The notes under the pieces were generated by a model. That model worked only from the letters and a program-made list of their open reading frames with translations, had not been told where the DNA came from and did not search any database. A stretch of 60,655 bases of DNA from VXYL01 sp964348085 (GTDB lineage Bacteria > Pseudomonadota > Gammaproteobacteria > Pseudomonadales > Azotimanducaceae): contig CAYGBI010000017.1 in the NCBI GenBank assembly GCA_964348085.1, positions 1 through 60,655 on the forward strand. Reading direction: 5' to 3'. A program made the position numbers and the translations under genes. Below, piece after piece: positions 33,852-41,978 of this stretch (positions are counted from its first letter, which is position 1; the number at the start of each line of letters is the position of its first letter).

Positions 33852-35108
33852 ATGGGTTACGAACACATCGAGGTGCCGGCCACCGGCGAGAAGATCACGG
33901 TCGCCGAGGACGGCGCGCTCAACGTGCCCGACAACCCCATCATTCCCTTCATCGAAGGCGACGGGATCGGCATCGACATCACGCCGGTGATGCGCAAGGT
34001 GGTCGACGCCGCGGTGGAGAGAGCCTACGACGGCCGCCGGAAGATCGTTTGGATGGAGATCTACGCCGGCGAGAAGTCGTTGGCGATCTACGGCGAAGAC
34101 GAATGGCTACCGGAGGAGACGCTCACCGCCATGCGCGAGTTCCTCATCGGCATCAAGGGACCGATGACCACCCCCGTCGGTGGCGGCATCCGCTCCCTCA
34201 ACGTCGCCCTGCGCCAACATCTCGATCTCTACGTCTGTCAACGGCCGGTACGCTGGCTCACTGGTGTGCCGAGCCCGGTCAAAGCGCCGGAGAAGACTGA
34301 CATGGTGATCTTCCGCGAGAACACCGAGGACATCTACGCCGGCGTCGAGTGGGAAGCCGGCTCCGCCGGCGCCGATCAGGTAATCGAGTTTTTGCGCGAG
34401 CAAATGGGCGTTGCGAAGATTCGCTTTCCAACCAATTGCGGCATCGGCATCAAGCCCGTCTCCGTGGAGGGCACGCAACGCCTAGTGCGCAAGGCCCTGC
34501 AATACGCCATCGCGGAAGACCGCGACTCCGTGACCTTCGTACACAAGGGCAACATCATGAAGTTCACCGAGGGCGCGTTCAAGGACTGGGGCTACGCCCT
34601 CGCCGCGGACGAGTTCGGCGCCACGCCCTTGGACGGCGGCCCGTGGCACGAACTAACCAACCCCAACACCGGCAAGCAGATCGTCATCAAAGACGTAATC
34701 GCGGACGCCATGCTGCAACAGATTCTCACCCGTCCCGACGAATACGACGTAATCGCCACCATGAACCTGAACGGCGACTACCTCTCCGACGCCTTGGCTG
34801 CGCAAGTAGGCGGCATCGGCATCGCGCCAGGCGCGAACATCGGCGACACCATCGCGCTGTTCGAGGCCACGCACGGCACCGCGCCCAAGTACGCCGGACA
34901 AGACAAGGTGAACCCCGGCTCGCTCATCCTGTCGGCGGAGATGATGCTGCGTCACTTGGGCTGGCGCGAGGCCGCCGACCTTACCCTTCAAGGCATGGAA
35001 GGCGCGATCTCGGCGGCCACCGTCACCTACGATTTCGAGCGTTTGATGACCGGCGCCACGCTTCTCAAATGCTCGCAATTCGGCGATGCCGTCATCGCCA
35101 AGATGTGA
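33852..35108 (+). CDS. icd: Isocitrate dehydrogenase (NADP-type)
   Basis: The 418-residue enzyme oxidises isocitrate to 2-oxoglutarate. It has IIPFIEGDGIGIDITPVMRK, the substrate loop VGGGIRSLNVALRQHLDLYV whose Ser is phosphorylated by AceK in enteric relatives, FRENTEDIYAGVEWEAGSAG, MNLNGDYLSDALAAQVGG and ATHGTAPKYAGQDKVNPGS. The ATG at 33852 is the family start. A -10-like TAGAAT at 33800-33805 precedes it without a good -35. With aceA in the same region it forms the branch point of the glyoxylate shunt. Confidence 0.95.
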   Translation: MGYEHIEVPATGEKITVAEDGALNVPDNPIIPFIEGDGIGIDITPVMRKVVDAAVERAYDGRRKIVWMEIYAGEKSLAIYGEDEWLPEETLTAMREFLIGIKGPMTTPVGGGIRSLNVALRQHLDLYVCQRPVRWLTGVPSPVKAPEKTDMVIFRENTEDIYAGVEWEAGSAGADQVIEFLREQMGVAKIRFPTNCGIGIKPVSVEGTQRLVRKALQYAIAEDRDSVTFVHKGNIMKFTEGAFKDWGYALAADEFGATPLDGGPWHELTNPNTGKQIVIKDVIADAMLQQILTRPDEYDVIATMNLNGDYLSDALAAQVGGIGIAPGANIGDTIALFEATHGTAPKYAGQDKVNPGSLILSAEMMLRHLGWREAADLTLQGMEGAISAATVTYDFERLMTGATLLKCSQFGDAVIAKM

Positions 35109-35123
35109 CGTTTCGGGCGACCG

Positions 35124-35381
35124 TCAGTCGCCTGCGACTACTTCCGGCGGGAGCCCGTCGCTACGATAGTCTTCGTCCTCGACTACGCGGATATTCACCG
35201 CGTGCAGGCCCTTCGGACCCTCCTTGATATCGAAGGTGACTGCTTGCCCTGCCCGCAACGTCCGATAGCCGTCCATCTGGATGGACGAATAGTGTGCGAA
35301 CAAATCGTCTCCGCCGGAGTCGGCGAGCACAAAACCATATCCCTTCGCGTTATTGAACCACTTGACCTTACCGTTCGCCAT
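35124..35381 (-). CDS. cspD: Cold-shock-domain protein, CspD-like
   Basis: The 85-residue protein is a single OB-fold: MANGKVKWFNNAKGYGFVLA carries RNP1 (KGYGFV), and DDLFAHYSSIQMDGYRTL carries RNP2 (LFAHY). A short acidic tail follows (RVVEDEDYRSDGLPPEVVAG). It binds single-stranded nucleic acid. Being convergent with icd as in Pseudomonas, it is the CspD member; clpS and clpA do not follow here. GGGAGGT lies upstream of the ATG. Confidence 0.88.
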   Translation of the reverse strand: MANGKVKWFNNAKGYGFVLADSGGDDLFAHYSSIQMDGYRTLRAGQAVTFDIKEGPKGLHAVNIRVVEDEDYRSDGLPPEVVAGD

Positions 35382-35703
35382 GCCGGCGACTTACCTCCCT
35401 TTGGGGCGTTATATGTGTATTGCTGCCCTTTGGCGAGGAACCAAAGACTTAGCTGTAGCTGCCCCTAGCATTAATGTCCGCTTTCCGACGCTCCGCTGTC
35501 AAGGTGGGTTCCCCGTAGATAGGGCCAAACAGGACCGGACAGAGCCGAACATGTTGCGGATGTCCGCGACGTAAACGTAGCCGTCTCCTCTCGTAGGAAG
35601 GTCTTGCGAGCACGCTCGGGCGGTGGGAGAAGGCCGGACGGACGTCGTTTGGTTCTGCTGGCGGACCGGATTTAGCCGTTACGCGTCAAACGGTTAAAAC
35701 AAC
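35382..35703. other. Intergenic region between cspD and the helicase gene
   Basis: This 322-base gap holds the ribosome site of cspD and its probable 5' leader. I see no further gene and no clean promoter. A weak 5-bp hairpin (CCGTT with AACGG, 35672-35695) lies right after the helicase stop and could be a poor terminator. Confidence 0.4.
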
Positions 35704-38700
35704 TCACGGCTCGAACACCAGCTCGGGCACCACTACCTCCCAGGCATCGCACTTGACGCTGTGAAGATACTGGGCATCGGATGCCTCGCGGCTCCAGCCG
35801 ACGATGGCCCGCACCGAGGCCGAGCGGCAACGCATCCCGGCCGGCGGTTCGAACTTCTTGGCGAGAAGCCCTACGACGGTTCCTGTGCAATCCATCAGCA
35901 CCCACTTCGCACCCTCCGCGATCCGCGTCTCCAGTGGATCGCCGGGCGAGAGCACGGCAATGGCGCGATGGATCTGGTGCGTTTCCGGACAGCGTCCCGA
36001 GAAGCCGAGATCGACATCCCCAAGGTCGGGCCGCACATGACGATACCGAAGTTCCGGTGGCGCAGGCGGCGGCGCGGGCGGCGTGCGCCGCACCACCGAT
36101 GGATGGTCGCGCAGCGCATCCTGCAACGGGTGCGCGTCGCCGAAGCGCGTGAGCGCGAGGGTCTGCCTGGCGCGTGTCATGGCCACGTAGTAGAGCCGGC
36201 GCGGCGCGTCGGGATCCTCGCCTCGCCCGATACGGCTCCAGCCGCCATCCAGCACCGCCACATGATCGAACTCCAGCCCCTTGGCGCGGTGCGCAGTCAC
36301 CAGCAGGAGGCCCTGCTGGCGTCGGCGGACCTCGCGTCCCCACTCCGCCAGCCACTCGACGACATGATCCACCGGCACCTCCGCGCCGCTGGTCTCCAGC
36401 GTGTGTTCCTCGATCGCCTGACGCAGCAGGTCGTGCCAAGGGTCGCACGGCCGGGCCGAGGTCCACTCCCGCAGAGCGGCACCATCGACAACGCGGGGCT
36501 CCCTGGCGCGCAGCCAAGCGACCAAGGCGCGGGTCTCCCGCAGGCGCCAGAAGTAGCGGATTTCCTCATTCCCCATCTGTACCGGGATACGGTGCGCTTC
36601 GCAGTAAGCGCGCACCGGCGCCAAGTAAGACCACTCGCGCGCGATCACCGCACACTGCGACCAGTCCCATCCGGAATCGAGGGTGCTAAGGCGCAGCAGC
36701 TCCCCGAGCGCCACCTGCGCCTGCGCAACCGGGTCGCAGTCCACCGGGAGCACCTGCACCCGCCCCCCGGCGACCGGGTCGCGCGCCTCCCACGTGCCGC
36801 CCGGCGGATACTTGGCGCGCGCCTTGTCGATGTGAATAGGGTGCTCGGCCTTCATTCGCTCCCGTGCCGGCGCGATCATCGCGTTGGTCGCCGCGATGAT
36901 GTGCGCCGTAGAGCGGTAGTTGCCGACGAGGTAACTGGGCTTGGGGCCGTAGTCCGCCTCGAAGCGGCGAATGAACTCGACCGAGGCGCCGTTGAAGGCG
37001 TAGATGTTCTGGTCGTCGTCACCCACCGCGAACAGGGTCAGCCTGTGGTCCTCGTCCTCCAGCGTGCGTCCGGCAAGCGCCGAAATCAGGTCGTACTGTT
37101 CCGCGTCGATATCCTGGTACTCGTCCACCAGGATCCAGCGGAACCCGGCCAGCAGGCGCTGTCTTTGCTGGTCGGCCTCCTCTGCCAGCAGGTCCTCGCC
37201 GCGCAGTAGCGCCACCGCGCGCCGCATCACCTCGTCGAAGGTGCTTTCGTCGGGTTGCTCCGCCCGGCCGCTGAAGCTCGCGCCGGCCAGACGCATCGCG
37301 AGTCCATGGCAGGTGAGCACGGTCACACCGCGCGCGTCGTCGCCGATCAGCGCGCCGAGGCGGCGGCGGATGTCCACCGCCGCGTGGCGGTTGTAGGCGA
37401 GCGCCAAGATGCCGCGCGGGCTCTCGCGGCGCACGCGGACCAGATAGGCGATGCGGTGCACCAGCACGCGCGTCTTGCCCGAGCCGGGACCGGCCAGCAC
37501 CAGCACATTGGTCCGCTCCCGGTGGTCGGCGACGATACTCTGCTGGACGGGATTGCCCAGGCTCTCGACGATGGTCCGCCAGGAGTCGGGGGTGGTGTCC
37601 CGGCCGATCTCCTTCTCCCGGCCGGGCAGCCAGCGGTCGAGGAACGCCGCCTCCGGGAGCTTGAAGTAATCCGTCGCCAGCGTCAGCGCCTTCCGCATCC
37701 CGTCGAGGCCGAGCTGGGCGAAGGCCGCCATCACGTGTACCTGCCTGGCCTGGCCCTTGTAGTGGAGGGCGAGCGGCTCGAAATCGGTCTTGGTGAAGGG
37801 GCGGTACTTGTCTCCCCGTGCAAGGTGGACGGTCATGGCCGGGCGAAACACCGCGAGACCCTTGTTGAGGCGGATGACCTCCAGCTCGTGCAGCCACATC
37901 AGCGCGCGGTCGAGGAGCTTGTCGGGGTGCCTGACCCTGCTCTTCAGCTCGATGTCCGACGTGATCGCCTGCAGGAGGTTGCCGAGGGTGGTCTCGGCCA
38001 GGAGGTCGACGCCATGGCTTCCCTTCGGCAGGCAGTCGAGCAGGTGCTGGAGCAGGCATCCGGCGGCCTTGCGCCGAAGCTCCGCCGTCTTGTCCAGCGC
38101 GTTCCAGTCGCGTTGCAGCGTGACCCGCGCCGTCTCCGCATCCTGCTTGCGCACCGAGAGGCTGCCGGCGGCGCCGTCTTCGCCCCGGCCGTCGCTGGCG
38201 ATGCCGCGCACGATGCGCCACAGCCGCTCGGGCAATGGATCGACCAGTCCCTGGTCGCGCAGCACCTGCGAGGCGATTCGAAGATGCAGCAATGACGCAT
38301 CTCCCTTTCCCTGGTCGGGCGCGGCCTCGCGCATGTATGCAATCAAGGCGCTCTCCAGCGCCGCCGCCTGTTCGAGGCGGTTCTTCGACGAGCGCTCGAC
38401 CCCAGCGTGGACGAATGCGGTGATCGCGGTGTCGTTGCTGACGATGCCGAGGCGCTCCAGATCGTAGAGCGCGCGGCGCACGCCTTCCGTGTCGAAGCCG
38501 GTGAGCGCCATCAGCTCGTCGGTGCTGATGCTCTCGTCCTTGTCCGACGCAATCAGCGTTTCGGCAATCCGAAGCAGTTGGTCCCGGTAGGAGTGCGCGA
38601 TGTCCGCCTTCCCGAGCCGCCGCCTGGCCTGCTCGACCGTCTCCACCCGGAGCGAGGAGGGAAACACGTGGACCACGTTCTCCTCCCGGCTCAACAGATC

Positions 38701-40884
38701 GGCCTCTTCCAGCCAGGCGATGGCGGTTCGCACACGCGTGTCGTCCGTGGCGGAATCGCGCGCGAAGGCGTAGGCGTCGTCCTCGCCGAGGATCTCGCCG
38801 GCGGTGGCTACCACCCCGTCGCCGTGGAAGCGCTTCTTGCGGTCCAGATTGCGAAGCGCACGAAGGACGGCGCTGATCTCCTGCCTGGTGAGCCGCGAGC
38901 GCGCCGACAGGCCGAACTGCTGCTCCACGTCGTCGAGCGCGTAGAGCAGCACGCAGCAAGCCGGCTCGCGGTCCCGTCCCGCACGGCCGGCCTCCTGGAA
39001 ATAGTTCTCCAGCGAGCCGGGAACGTCGGCGTGGACCACGAGGCGCACGTCCGGCTTGTCGATGCCCATGCCGAAGGCGTTGGTCGCCGCGATCGCGCGC
39101 AGGTCCCCGCCGATGAAGCGTTGCTGCACATCCTTCTTGCTCTCCGGCGGCACGCCCGCGTGGAAGTGCTCGGCCGCGACCTCCTTCAGCTTCAGGAACT
39201 CCGCCACCTCCTCGCTCTTGCGGCGTGTCGCGCAATAGACGATGGCGCCGCCGGCGGCGTCATGCGGCAGATGGGACTCCAGCACCTGGTGGATATGGGC
39301 GAACTTCTCGCCGCTCGTGGTCGGGATCACCTCGTAGTCGAGGTTGCTGCGTTCGGCGCCCCCGTCGAATACCGCGAGATCGATACCGAGCTTCTCCCGG
39401 AAGTGGTGGAGGATGTCATCGCGCACGTCGGGCTTGGCGGTTGCGGTCAGGCACAGCAGCGGGGGTATCGGCTCGGCCCCCGCCTTCTCGCGGATGAAGC
39501 GGCTCACGTAGCGGTAGTCGGGACGGAAGTCGTGGCCCCAGCGCGAAAGGCAGTGGGCCTCGTCCAGCACCCAGCCCCCGATCTCGCGCTGGTCCAGCGC
39601 CCGGCGCAGGGAGCGGCTGCGGAGCTGCTCCGGCGCGATCAGGAGGATGCCCGCGCCGCCGAGGCGCACGCGCTCCAGCGCGTCGGCCCGCTCGGGCATC
39701 GACAGCATCCCGTTGACCGTCACGCAGCACTCGATCCCCCGCGCCTCCAGGCCCGCCACCTGGTCCGCCATCAGCGCCACCAGGGGAGAGATCACGACCG
39801 TCAGGGCGCCGGTCTTGTCGTAGCGGGAGATCGCCGGGATCTGGTAGCACAGCGACTTCCCCGTACCGGTAGGCAGGATGCCGAGGGCGTGCCTGCCCGC
39901 CATCGCCTCTTCGACGATGGCTTGCTGCATGGGGCGCCCGGCGGCGTCCGCGGGCTCCGGGCGGAAATCCTCGAAGCCGAACCAGCGCTTCATCTCCCGT
40001 CGGGCATCGTGCCGCTCCCGACACCAGCCGCAAGCGGTGTCGGCGCAGGCCGTATCCCTGAGCCGTCGCACAAGACGACCGGACTCCGGGAACTGGTGAC
40101 GTACCCAAGGCGGCATCACCGAGTCGCCGCCGGCGACCGACAGCCAAGCCAGCGCGTAGGCCAGCGCCCAGCCGGCCCGCGCAGCTTCCGAGACCGCCTC
40201 GCGCGAGTAGGTGGCGCACGCTTGGCCGTCGAGCAAGCGGTGGATCGCGGCATGGACTTCGGCCTCCGCAGGACGGGGCGCACGGCGCAGCGTTGTGAAA
40301 AAGTCGTCCAAGGCGCGGTCCACGCCCCCCGGCTCGGGTGTGGTCAGCCAGTGCCAGCCCGTCAGCAGGTCGGGATCGGCCTTGGCGAGCGCATCCCGCT
40401 GCTCGCCGAAGACCTCCAAAGCAAGCCCGGCGTCGAGCGCCGGATCGTTGATCCGCCCGCGCACGAGGCCGCCGTCCTGATAGTGCTTGACGAGGCGGTG
40501 ATAGGGATTGCGCGGGAAGGCCAGCGGGCTTAGCCGGAGCGTGTCGATTACGGGCAGCTTGAGAAGCGCGAGGTCCGGCTTCGCAGCCCTCAAGTGGGGC
40601 AAGTCGAAAGCGATCAGGTTGTGGCCGAGGAGAAAGCTGGCGCCGTCGGCCAGCGCGTCGAGTCGCACCAACTCCGAAACCGAACCGCCGCCGTGGTCGC
40701 TTTGGCCGGTATCGCTACGCACCGCTCCGAACGCTTGGATGCGCACGTCTTTCCGGCCCACCTCCAAATCGAGCGACAGGCAACGAGGCCGAGGTAGTTC
40801 CTCGGTGTGTGGAACGCCCTCTGGGAGCTCGGTCGGCGCCGGCTCCACTCGGCGTGTCCATCGTCGCAAGCGCCGCAATAGCAT
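35704..40884 (-). CDS. Giant fusion: exonuclease-like, RecQ helicase and UvrD helicase
   Basis: One unbroken frame encodes 1726 residues. Residues about 33-160 look like a DEDD 3'-5' exonuclease (CLSLDLEVG, LLGHNLIAFDLPHL, VIDTLRLSP, DPALDA). A Cys group C280-C285-C288 (CADTACGWC) may bind zinc. RecQ follows: Walker A ILPTGTGKSLCYQ (about 336-348), DEAH in GWVLDEAHCLSRWGHDFRPD (about 438-457), and GMGIDKPDVR with QEAGRAGRD. After a winged-helix-like middle, a UvrD/PcrA helicase has Walker A VLAGPGSGKTRVL (about 1131), DEYQD (about 1255), GDDDQNIYAFNG and TAHRAKGLEFDHVAVLDGG. Gln is mostly CAG and Leu mostly CTG/CTC, unlike neighbours (CAA, TTG), which suggests transfer. It stands alone. DNA repair or phage defence are both possible. 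Confidence 0.9.
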   Translation of the reverse strand: MLLRRLRRWTRRVEPAPTELPEGVPHTEELPRPRCLSLDLEVGRKDVRIQAFGAVRSDTGQSDHGGGSVSELVRLDALADGASFLLGHNLIAFDLPHLRAAKPDLALLKLPVIDTLRLSPLAFPRNPYHRLVKHYQDGGLVRGRINDPALDAGLALEVFGEQRDALAKADPDLLTGWHWLTTPEPGGVDRALDDFFTTLRRAPRPAEAEVHAAIHRLLDGQACATYSREAVSEAARAGWALAYALAWLSVAGGDSVMPPWVRHQFPESGRLVRRLRDTACADTACGWCRERHDARREMKRWFGFEDFRPEPADAAGRPMQQAIVEEAMAGRHALGILPTGTGKSLCYQIPAISRYDKTGALTVVISPLVALMADQVAGLEARGIECCVTVNGMLSMPERADALERVRLGGAGILLIAPEQLRSRSLRRALDQREIGGWVLDEAHCLSRWGHDFRPDYRYVSRFIREKAGAEPIPPLLCLTATAKPDVRDDILHHFREKLGIDLAVFDGGAERSNLDYEVIPTTSGEKFAHIHQVLESHLPHDAAGGAIVYCATRRKSEEVAEFLKLKEVAAEHFHAGVPPESKKDVQQRFIGGDLRAIAATNAFGMGIDKPDVRLVVHADVPGSLENYFQEAGRAGRDREPACCVLLYALDDVEQQFGLSARSRLTRQEISAVLRALRNLDRKKRFHGDGVVATAGEILGEDDAYAFARDSATDDTRVRTAIAWLEEADLLSREENVVHVFPSSLRVETVEQARRRLGKADIAHSYRDQLLRIAETLIASDKDESISTDELMALTGFDTEGVRRALYDLERLGIVSNDTAITAFVHAGVERSSKNRLEQAAALESALIAYMREAAPDQGKGDASLLHLRIASQVLRDQGLVDPLPERLWRIVRGIASDGRGEDGAAGSLSVRKQDAETARVTLQRDWNALDKTAELRRKAAGCLLQHLLDCLPKGSHGVDLLAETTLGNLLQAITSDIELKSRVRHPDKLLDRALMWLHELEVIRLNKGLAVFRPAMTVHLARGDKYRPFTKTDFEPLALHYKGQARQVHVMAAFAQLGLDGMRKALTLATDYFKLPEAAFLDRWLPGREKEIGRDTTPDSWRTIVESLGNPVQQSIVADHRERTNVLVLAGPGSGKTRVLVHRIAYLVRVRRESPRGILALAYNRHAAVDIRRRLGALIGDDARGVTVLTCHGLAMRLAGASFSGRAEQPDESTFDEVMRRAVALLRGEDLLAEEADQQRQRLLAGFRWILVDEYQDIDAEQYDLISALAGRTLEDEDHRLTLFAVGDDDQNIYAFNGASVEFIRRFEADYGPKPSYLVGNYRSTAHIIAATNAMIAPARERMKAEHPIHIDKARAKYPPGGTWEARDPVAGGRVQVLPVDCDPVAQAQVALGELLRLSTLDSGWDWSQCAVIAREWSYLAPVRAYCEAHRIPVQMGNEEIRYFWRLRETRALVAWLRAREPRVVDGAALREWTSARPCDPWHDLLRQAIEEHTLETSGAEVPVDHVVEWLAEWGREVRRRQQGLLLVTAHRAKGLEFDHVAVLDGGWSRIGRGEDPDAPRRLYYVAMTRARQTLALTRFGDAHPLQDALRDHPSVVRRTPPAPPPAPPELRYRHVRPDLGDVDLGFSGRCPETHQIHRAIAVLSPGDPLETRIAEGAKWVLMDCTGTVVGLLAKKFEPPAGMRCRSASVRAIVGWSREASDAQYLHSVKCDAWEVVVPELVFEP

Positions 40885-40998
40885 ATCAATCAGTCGGTTA
40901 TACCGATTCTGCGGCGATTATGCTACAAGGAGGTTCCACGGCGGCTTGGTCGATCACGTTCCCGACGGCTTAGCACGCCGCCAACACGAGAGGAATCC

Positions 40999-41760
40999 AT
41001 GCATATGAAACCCGTTTGCCTCGTCATTGGCGCCGGCGCTGGGATCGGCGGCAACGTAGGTCGGCGCTTCGCAAAGGAGGGCTACCACGCCGTGCTTTGC
41101 CGCCGCACCGACCAAGAAGGCTTGAACCGACTCCTCTCGGCGATCAAGGCCGACGGCGGCGCCGCGTCGGGTTACCTGCTCAACGCCATCGAGGACGACA
41201 GCATCGAGAGTCGCGTGGAGGCGGTCGAAGCGGACATCGGCCCCATTGAAGTAGCGGTCTACAACCTCGGCGCGCAGATCGGGAATCGGTCGTTCACCGA
41301 GACCTCCTACAAAGCCTTCGAGATGGGTTGGCGGCTCGGCACCTTCGGCTTGTTTCGGCTCGCACAGGCCGTCTGTCCCCGCATGGTGGAGCGGGGGCAT
41401 GGCACGTTGTTGGTAACTTCCGCGACCGCCGCCATGCGCGGCAACGCTGGTCAGCACTCCCACGCCGCCGCCATGGGTGGACGACGCCTGCTATGTCAAA
41501 CGTTGAACGCGGAATACGGCCCGAAGGGCATCCACGTCGCTCACATCGTCGTCGATGGCTCGGTGGACGCACCCGACACGCTCGGCAAGATGCTCGGACC
41601 GGAGCGATACCAAGAGCTGCGCGAAACCCGCGGCGACGGCCTGATGCGACCGGACAAGATCGCGGACACCTTTTGGCACATCGCACAGCAGCACCGTTCC
41701 GTGTGGACGCATGAACTCGACTTGCGCCCGTTCTCGGACAGTCCGTGGTGGAACGACTAA
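40999..41760 (+). CDS. SDR-family protein without the usual Tyr-Lys pair
   Basis: The 253-residue protein has the nucleotide-binding start PVCLVIGAGAGIGGNVGRRF and VAVYNLGAQIGNRSF in place of NNAG. The catalytic Ser is kept (LLVTSATAAMRGNAGQHSHA), but where YxxxK is expected there are SHAA and AAMGG. The end ELDLRPFSDSPWWND is a mark of a distinct SDR subgroup. It may be a non-classical reductase or a binding protein. It starts ATG, with a second ATG two codons later, and is divergent from the helicase gene. Confidence 0.8.
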   Translation: MHMKPVCLVIGAGAGIGGNVGRRFAKEGYHAVLCRRTDQEGLNRLLSAIKADGGAASGYLLNAIEDDSIESRVEAVEADIGPIEVAVYNLGAQIGNRSFTETSYKAFEMGWRLGTFGLFRLAQAVCPRMVERGHGTLLVTSATAAMRGNAGQHSHAAAMGGRRLLCQTLNAEYGPKGIHVAHIVVDGSVDAPDTLGKMLGPERYQELRETRGDGLMRPDKIADTFWHIAQQHRSVWTHELDLRPFSDSPWWND

Positions 41761-41878
41761 CGCGCCGATGGACGAACCGCCGAGGGCCAACTCATGCGCA
41801 TGGCCCACCATGCTGCAGCAAACGCCCCGCCACGGCGCACGGCCTTTGTCGTTTCGTGCGACCAAACCCGGCAATCCG

Positions 41879-41978
41879 GTTAGCGCCACGAAGCCGTCGC
41901 CGTTCGCCCCAGCCCAAGCCGCCCTATCACTCCGTCGGACTTCGCGGCTGACGTCGCCAAGTCCGACACAGTGCTACC
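41879..41978 (+). repeat. Stop-codon repeat, copy 4 (supplies the S9 peptidase stop)
   Basis: A 100-bp copy from GTTAGC (41879) to GCTACC (41973-41978). The hairpin arms GTCGGACTT and AAGTCCGAC are perfect. The peptidase stop, CTA at 41974-41976 on the plus strand, lies in the hairpin-side end. Confidence 0.88.

Noticed and set aside
38407..40533. A 708-codon open frame on the plus strand
   Set aside because: It is antisense to the RecQ part of the large helicase and shows no family motif.
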